A stretch of DNA of 64,000 nt from Peptococcaceae bacterium BRH_c4a (lineage in GTDB: Bacteria > Bacillota > Desulfotomaculia > Desulfotomaculales > Desulfocucumaceae), in contig LADN01000054.1 of assembly GCA_000961585.1 (NCBI GenBank), positions 1-64,000 on the forward strand, in the 5' to 3' direction. Within the stretch, counting starts at the first letter, position 1, and every line of letters begins with the position of its first letter. Below are positions 59,392-64,000 of this stretch, piece by piece. The notes under the pieces were generated by a model. It did not search any database. It was not told the origin of the DNA and worked only from the letters and a program-made list of their open reading frames with translations. A program made the translations under genes and the position numbers.

Positions 59392-60249
59392 CTAAACCAC
59401 TTTCAAGAGTTCGTCCAGTGTTCTGACAACCGTTATGCCCACTTCGCTCAAGCTTCGTATTTTTGATTCGGCTGTGCCAAAGCCCTGTGTAACTATGGCC
59501 CCGGCATGTCCCATCATTTTTCCTTCCGGTGCTGTCTGCCCTGCTATAAATGCCACTATTTTTTTGGGATATCCGTTTTCCATAACGTATTTTGCCGCCA
59601 GTTCCTCGCCGGCTCCGCCGATTTCACCAACCATAATCACAGTTTCCGTCTGGTCATCTTCACGGAAAAGCTTTAAGACGTCAACAAAATCCGTTCCCTT
59701 GACGGGGTCGCCCCCTATGCACACACAGGTGGACTGCCCTTTTCCCTTGTATGTCAGATTGGAGGATACTTCGTGCGTTAAAGTACCGCTGCGGGAAATA
59801 ATCCCCACATTGCCTTCGCTGTAAATATTTCCGGGCATTATACCCACTTTACCTTTTCCCGGACTTATAATCCCTATTGTATTGGGGCCTATAACGCGTA
59901 TGCGCTTTTGATCGGCCATGCTTTTGATTATTAGAGAATCGTGAATAGGCACAAACTCGGTAATGATTACAATAAGCGGGATTTCATTTTCAATGGCCTC
60001 TACGGCTCCGGCAAGAACACCCGCAGGCGGCACCAAAATCATGGAGGCATCCACATGAAAGTGTTTCTTTACATCTCTTACGGTGTCGAAGACGGGTACA
60101 CCGCAAACATCCTGCCCGCCCTTGCCCGGAGTAACTCCTGCCACCAGGTTAACGTTGTACTCCAGCATCTTCTGGGCATGGTACATACCCTGTTTGCCGG
60201 TCGCTCCCTGTATAATAACCTGTGTATTCGGTTGAACCAGTACAGCCAC
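59392..60249 (-). CDS. sucD: Succinyl-CoA synthetase alpha subunit
   Basis: 285 residues. Start GTG 60249 overlaps the sucC stop by 1 base. CoA-binding GATGKQGMYHAQKML, the phospho-His segment GHAGAIVTQGFGTAE, and RSGTLTHEVSSNLT. Makes ATP (or GTP) from an acyl-CoA with SucC. Confidence 0.93.
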   Translation of the reverse strand: MAVLVQPNTQVIIQGATGKQGMYHAQKMLEYNVNLVAGVTPGKGGQDVCGVPVFDTVRDVKKHFHVDASMILVPPAGVLAGAVEAIENEIPLIVIITEFVPIHDSLIIKSMADQKRIRVIGPNTIGIISPGKGKVGIMPGNIYSEGNVGIISRSGTLTHEVSSNLTYKGKGQSTCVCIGGDPVKGTDFVDVLKLFREDDQTETVIMVGEIGGAGEELAAKYVMENGYPKKIVAFIAGQTAPEGKMMGHAGAIVTQGFGTAESKIRSLSEVGITVVRTLDELLKVV

Positions 60250-61406
60250 TACATGCCACCTTCTTTTTCCATTTCTCTCATCAACAAAACGACGGCTTCT
60301 TCTGTTGTCCCATGTTTGATCAGGGGTATATTCCTGCTTTCTAAAATAGCCCAGCCTTCATCCTGGGAGTGTCCCCTCATCTTCACCACAATGGCTTGGT
60401 TTGGTTTAACCTCGTCGAGAACACTGGTTATGCCCTTGGCCATATGCTCACAGTTGTTTATGCCTCCAAACAGATTTAACAAAACACCCTTTACACCGGG
60501 TGTCTTCAATACAATTTTTAATGCCTGGGCAGTTTTTTCAGTGGTTGCGCCCCCGCCCAGATCCAAAAAATTCGCCGATACTCCTCCGTGGACTGAAATC
60601 ATATCCATGGAGGCCATACCCAGTCCTGCGCCTCCCGATATCAGCCCGATGTTTCCTTTTCCCATCCCCACGTAGGATACTCCTGCCACTTTTGCTTCAC
60701 TCTCCAGGGGATCCAGCAATTCTTCTTTTCTTTCAAAATTGCTTACCGCCTTTATCCTGAATAACGCCAAATCATCAATTTCTACTTTTGAATCGGCTGC
60801 TATAACCGTATCATCTTCACAAATGACTAAAGGATTGATTTCAGTAGTCATGGCGTTAAATTTGAAATAGCACTCCGTCAGGTTATGCAATACCCTGGAC
60901 ATCTGCACCAGCACCTTGCCTTTTACCCCAGTTTTCAGTAAAAGGTCAATCATTTCATACTGCCTGGGCTTTTTCAGGGGGTCAAGGTACATTTTAAACA
61001 ATTGATGGGGGTATTCTTTGGCTACATGTTCTATATCCATCCCTCCCTGGGCCGATATTATCAGCAACGGAAGTGAGGATTTTGGGTCTAAAGTTATCCC
61101 CATGTAGAATTCCCGGGATATTTTCAGCTTTTCTTCAATTAGAAGCTTTTCAATCTTTTCTCCCGATATCACCATACCCATGAGTTCATTTACTACCCTG
61201 CCCAATTCATCTTCATTTTCCGCAAATTTAATGCCCCCCGCTTTGCCGCGTCCTCCACGTAGAACCTGGCTTTTAACTACCACTGGGTATACCGCTTCTG
61301 CTGCCGCTTCTTTTGCTTCATCCAGGCTGGAAATGACCTTACCCTTTGGAACAGGTATGTTCATCTCCCGAAAAATTGTTTTGCCTTCAAATTCATAAAG
61401 TTTCAT
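60249..61406 (-). CDS. sucC: Succinyl-CoA synthetase beta subunit
   Basis: 385 residues. ATP-grasp with RGGRGKAGGIKF, MTTEINPLVICEDDTVIAAD, and NLFGGINNCEHMAKGITS. Normal length. Follows the oxidoreductase gamma gene by 16 bases. Confidence 0.93.
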   Translation of the reverse strand: MKLYEFEGKTIFREMNIPVPKGKVISSLDEAKEAAAEAVYPVVVKSQVLRGGRGKAGGIKFAENEDELGRVVNELMGMVISGEKIEKLLIEEKLKISREFYMGITLDPKSSLPLLIISAQGGMDIEHVAKEYPHQLFKMYLDPLKKPRQYEMIDLLLKTGVKGKVLVQMSRVLHNLTECYFKFNAMTTEINPLVICEDDTVIAADSKVEIDDLALFRIKAVSNFERKEELLDPLESEAKVAGVSYVGMGKGNIGLISGGAGLGMASMDMISVHGGVSANFLDLGGGATTEKTAQALKIVLKTPGVKGVLLNLFGGINNCEHMAKGITSVLDEVKPNQAIVVKMRGHSQDEGWAILESRNIPLIKHGTTEEAVVLLMREMEKEGGM

Positions 61407-61422
61407 TTACACTACCACCTTG

Positions 61423-61956
61423 TTATTCACAGTAATTTAGTCCATAATCCAGGGCTTTAAAGTTTAATTCTTGTAATTTGGCCGGCAATTGTTTTGATAA
61501 AGTGGCTTTTATTGTGTCAGCTGAAACGATATTTGTGTTTTTCACCAGGGCACCAAGCATAACGGTGTTGGCCGCCATTTTGTTGCCGCACATTTCTTCA
61601 GCCAGCTTAGTGGCGGGTATTCTGTGTACATGCTTTATTTCTTCGGGAACCTTCGCTACCAGATCCTGATCCACAAAAACCTCCGTGGTTTCAGGATTTA
61701 TTCCGAAGACATACTTATCAAAGGCAGGCTGTGACATGGCTACAAAAATGTCCGGGTTCAGGGTTTTAATGTAATCTATCTGCTCGTCCGAGATTACCAC
61801 TTCCGCCCTGCAAGCCCCACCTCTGGCCTCCGGGCCGTAACTCTGGGTCTGGGCAACCTCTTTCCCTTCGAAATAACCGGCTGCATGGGCCAGAAACACG
61901 CCCATCAGAATAATGCCCTGCCCGCCGAAACCAGCCAACTTAATTTCCTTTCTCAA
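61423..61956 (-). CDS. 2-oxoacid:ferredoxin oxidoreductase gamma subunit
   Basis: 177 residues. GFGGQGIILMGVFLAHAAGY FEGKEVAQTQSYGPEARGG is the classic gamma signature of Kor/Vor/Por enzymes. Overlaps the ferredoxin gene by 4 bases. Confidence 0.92.
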   Translation of the reverse strand: MRKEIKLAGFGGQGIILMGVFLAHAAGYFEGKEVAQTQSYGPEARGGACRAEVVISDEQIDYIKTLNPDIFVAMSQPAFDKYVFGINPETTEVFVDQDLVAKVPEEIKHVHRIPATKLAEEMCGNKMAANTVMLGALVKNTNIVSADTIKATLSKQLPAKLQELNFKALDYGLNYCE

Positions 61957-62171
61957 TTGTCTCCCTCCTCAACCGTTATAGCAAGTTCAGGGCATATCAG
62001 TTCACAGGTCTTACAATTGGAGCACTCTTCAGGATTGGCAATATATGGAACTGCATATCCTTTGCCATTAATATTTGTGGACTTGTCTATAATTTTTTTG
62101 GGACAGTAATGCATACACAAAAAGCATCCCTTACAATAATTATTATCAATAATTACCATTATTTTCACCAC
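61953..62171 (-). CDS. 2 x [4Fe-4S] ferredoxin-like delta subunit
   Basis: 72 residues with two CxxCxxCxxxC motifs: CKGCFLCMHYCPKK and CSNCKTCELICPEL. It passes electrons out of the oxidoreductase. Between the beta and gamma genes. Confidence 0.92.
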   Translation of the reverse strand: MVKIMVIIDNNYCKGCFLCMHYCPKKIIDKSTNINGKGYAVPYIANPEECSNCKTCELICPELAITVEEGDN

Positions 62172-62178
62172 CTTTTTA

Positions 62179-62997
62179 TCACAAGCTGCTGATAGCGTTG
62201 TTCCTCCGGTAATAACAACTGGTAAATTCCGGTTTACACTCGTCGTGGTACAGTTTGCCGACTAACAGCTTACCCTGCAATTCTTCCGCGCTTTTGTTTT
62301 TGGCGGCAGTTATGCTTATAGTGCTTTCTTTCAGCATATCCAAAAGCTTGGCGGCATTGGCCGTACCGTACAAAACCCTACCGGCCTGTGTCGGACACTG
62401 CGTCAAAACTTCTATAAAGGAAAAACCTTCGTGTGAGATGGCTTCCTGGATTGTTTTACTCAACTGCCGCGGATGGGCCGTAGTCCACCGGGCAACGAAA
62501 GACGCCCCCGCAACCCTGGCCAGCTCACATGCGTCAAAGGGCGGTTCATTATTCCCGTACGGAGATGTTTTTGTCTTTCCGTTATATGGAGTTGTCGGCG
62601 CCACCTGACCACCGGTCATTCCGTATATCTGGTTGTGGATCATAACCACCGTTATATCAATGTTTCTCCTGGCGCCGTGGATAAAGTGATTGCCACCGAT
62701 TCCCAAACAATCACCGTCACCGGAAAAAACAACCACCTTTCGGTCACGGTCACTCATTTTAAGCCCGGTCGCAAACGGTATTGTGCGTCCGTGCAATACA
62801 TGCATCGTATCCGCATTTATATAGGTCGGTATCCAGCCAGAGCAGCCTATTCCACCCACCAAAGCAATCCGGTCCATTATATTCAGCTCGTCAAGCGCAC
62901 TGAGTGTGGCGTGTAAAACTATGCCGTTTCCACAGCCGGGACACCACAAATAAGGAAGTGTTCCCTTCCTTATATACTTTTCACCTAGCGGGTGCAT
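62179..62997 (-). CDS. 2-oxoacid:ferredoxin oxidoreductase beta subunit
   Basis: 272 residues. WCPGCGNGIVLHATLSAL, GGIGCSGWIP, and the thiamine-diphosphate motif SGDGDCLGIGGNHFIHGARR NIDITVVMIHNQIYGMTGG. Resembles KorB (2-oxoglutarate) more than PorB by length and the MTGGQVAPTTP motif. Overlaps the alpha gene by 13 bases. Confidence 0.92.
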   Translation of the reverse strand: MHPLGEKYIRKGTLPYLWCPGCGNGIVLHATLSALDELNIMDRIALVGGIGCSGWIPTYINADTMHVLHGRTIPFATGLKMSDRDRKVVVFSGDGDCLGIGGNHFIHGARRNIDITVVMIHNQIYGMTGGQVAPTTPYNGKTKTSPYGNNEPPFDACELARVAGASFVARWTTAHPRQLSKTIQEAISHEGFSFIEVLTQCPTQAGRVLYGTANAAKLLDMLKESTISITAAKNKSAEELQGKLLVGKLYHDECKPEFTSCYYRRNNAISSL

Positions 62998-64000
62998 ACT
63001 TTGCTCCTCCTTTCGATTTCAGCCAGTATTTCCGATGGTGTATGGAGCAGTCCACCGAGTTTCGGCAGTGAAACAACTTCACATTTACCGGCTACCACCC
63101 TTTTTACTTCGTTAACCATCCTGCCGATATTTAACTCGGGTACAATTATGGTATGGGGTTTTAAAGCCAAGTCCGCTATTACATTATCCGGAAATGGCCA
63201 AATCGTCCGAATCTTGACACACCCGGCTTTAATACCTTTTTTCCTTGCCTCTTTAACGGCGCTTAATGCCGGTCGGGATGGACTGCCAAAACTTACGACC
63301 AGAATATCAGCATCATCTGTAAAACTGTCTTCAATATCAACCAACTGGTTCGCATGATCGGTTATCTTTTTACATATCCTCTCGGTCAGCCCGGCACACA
63401 CTTCCGGTAAGTGAGCAGCGCGGTTGCCCTCTTCATCGTGTAGCTGCCCGTCTATCAGAATCTTGTAGCCCTTGTTAAATGCCGGCATTCCGTTAAGCAA
63501 GCCGTCGGGCCCCGCTTCATATGGCTTGTAATTTTCTTTTAACGGCGGCTCTTTTCTTTCCACTGGTTTCAGACCGGTGGGTATTTTTACCCTTTCCCTG
63601 GTATGACCCACTATTTCATCCGAAAGAATATATACCGGCACACGGTATTTTTCCGCCAGAGCAAAGGCCTTGTATGACAAATCAAATGCTTCCTGGCATG
63701 AAGAGGGCATTAAGGCTATGATTTCATAGTCGCCGTGGGAGCCGTATTTAGCCTGGTATATGTCTTGCTGCCCCGGTGCGGTCGGCATCCCGGTTGACGG
63801 TCCACCGCGCATAACATTGATTATTACAATAGGCGCCTCAACAACAGCGGCGTAGCCGACACCCTCCTGTTTCAAGCTGATTCCGGGGCCCGAGGAAGCG
63901 GTACACGCCTTCATGCCTCCAAAGGAAGCACCTATGGTTGCGCATATACTGGCTATTTCATCCTCCATTTGAAGGAATACACCATTTACCTGCGGCATCC
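62985..64000 (-). CDS. 2-oxoacid:ferredoxin oxidoreductase alpha subunit (N-terminus outside window)
   Basis: At least 338 codons, running through the right edge. MEDEIASICATIGASFGGMK ACTASSGPGISLKQEGVGYA and MRGGPSTGMPTAPGQQDIYQ AKYGSHGDY are the KorA signatures. First in the gene order seen here. Substrate probably a branched or dicarboxylic 2-oxoacid; the SucCD genes next to it favour 2-oxoglutarate. Confidence 0.9.
   Translation of the reverse strand, partial: MPQVNGVFLQMEDEIASICATIGASFGGMKACTASSGPGISLKQEGVGYAAVVEAPIVIINVMRGGPSTGMPTAPGQQDIYQAKYGSHGDYEIIALMPSSCQEAFDLSYKAFALAEKYRVPVYILSDEIVGHTRERVKIPTGLKPVERKEPPLKENYKPYEAGPDGLLNGMPAFNKGYKILIDGQLHDEEGNRAAHLPEVCAGLTERICKKITDHANQLVDIEDSFTDDADILVVSFGSPSRPALSAVKEARKKGIKAGCVKIRTIWPFPDNVIADLALKPHTIIVPELNIGRMVNEVKRVVAGKCEVVSLPKLGGLLHTPSEILAEIERRSKVCTR

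Noticed and set aside
1-64000. CRISPR arrays, rRNA and tRNA genes
   Set aside because: No regularly spaced direct repeats with unique spacers and no rRNA or tRNA sequence was recognised on either strand.

Overview
The window looks like a chromosome segment of an anaerobic, spore-former-type Gram-positive bacterium (Firmicutes, close in style to Desulfotomaculum/Pelotomaculum and other Peptococcaceae). The reasons are strong Shine-Dalgarno sequences with frequent TTG/GTG starts, Gram-positive-type conjugation proteins (TcpC, TcpE), a 'headless' 11-subunit complex I (nuoABCDHIJKLMN without nuoEFG), and ferredoxin-dependent 2-oxoacid oxidoreductase with SucCD. No rRNA, tRNA or CRISPR array was seen. 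The assignment to a group is inference.

Positions 1 to about 27,490 appear to be the right part of an integrative conjugative element (ICE). Its left end is outside the window. From the left it carries an AAA ATPase (cut by the edge), a RelE-like/AbrB-like toxin-antitoxin (TA) pair, a probable type I TA (29-residue membrane toxin with a convergent antisense RNA), and a VapBC pair. Next, all on the minus strand, come a Tad (type IVc pilus) cluster at 2.5-10.3 kb and a Gram-positive type IV secretion (conjugation) cluster at 11.9-20.7 kb: lytic transglycosylase/M23 endopeptidase, TrbL/VirB6-like, VirB4, TcpE, a small VirB2-like subunit and TcpC. An IS607-type TnpB element with a broken tnpA, an IscB-like remnant and a frameshifted RecD2-like helicase interrupt this part. 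At the right end are hypothetical genes, a gene-free structured stretch of about 750 bases, a divergent CI/Cro-like repressor pair with a shared operator region, and a large serine integrase. The integrase reads directly into the 3' third of comM, so the ICE sits in comM.

From 27.5 to 42.8 kb is chromosome with mobile debris. It holds the comM 3' fragment, a metallo-beta-lactamase-fold hydrolase, a PilZ protein, ilvC, recQ, a C_GCAxxG_C_C protein, a MoxR/VWA pair, a PIN toxin with an unusually long AbrB-type antitoxin, and a ruined type III restriction locus. In that locus the helicase, TIR, mod and res genes have all lost their middles, while the rhuM gene between mod and res is intact. A 400-440 bp structured mobile repeat occurs twice (27,977-28,377 and 41,866-42,302). 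Each copy is flanked by an 8-9 bp target duplication, and compensatory base changes between the copies preserve the same stems.

From 42.8 to 52.6 kb is the nuo operon (minus strand), then rnhB. From 53.7 kb to the right edge a minus-strand gene set reads as one catabolic route: 2-oxoacid:ferredoxin oxidoreductase (alpha, beta, ferredoxin and gamma subunits), succinyl-CoA synthetase, a TAXI-type TRAP transporter, a malate/lactate-dehydrogenase-family oxidoreductase and a LarA-like racemase. I infer uptake, racemisation and oxidation of a 2-hydroxyacid, oxidative decarboxylation to an acyl-CoA, and ATP formation.
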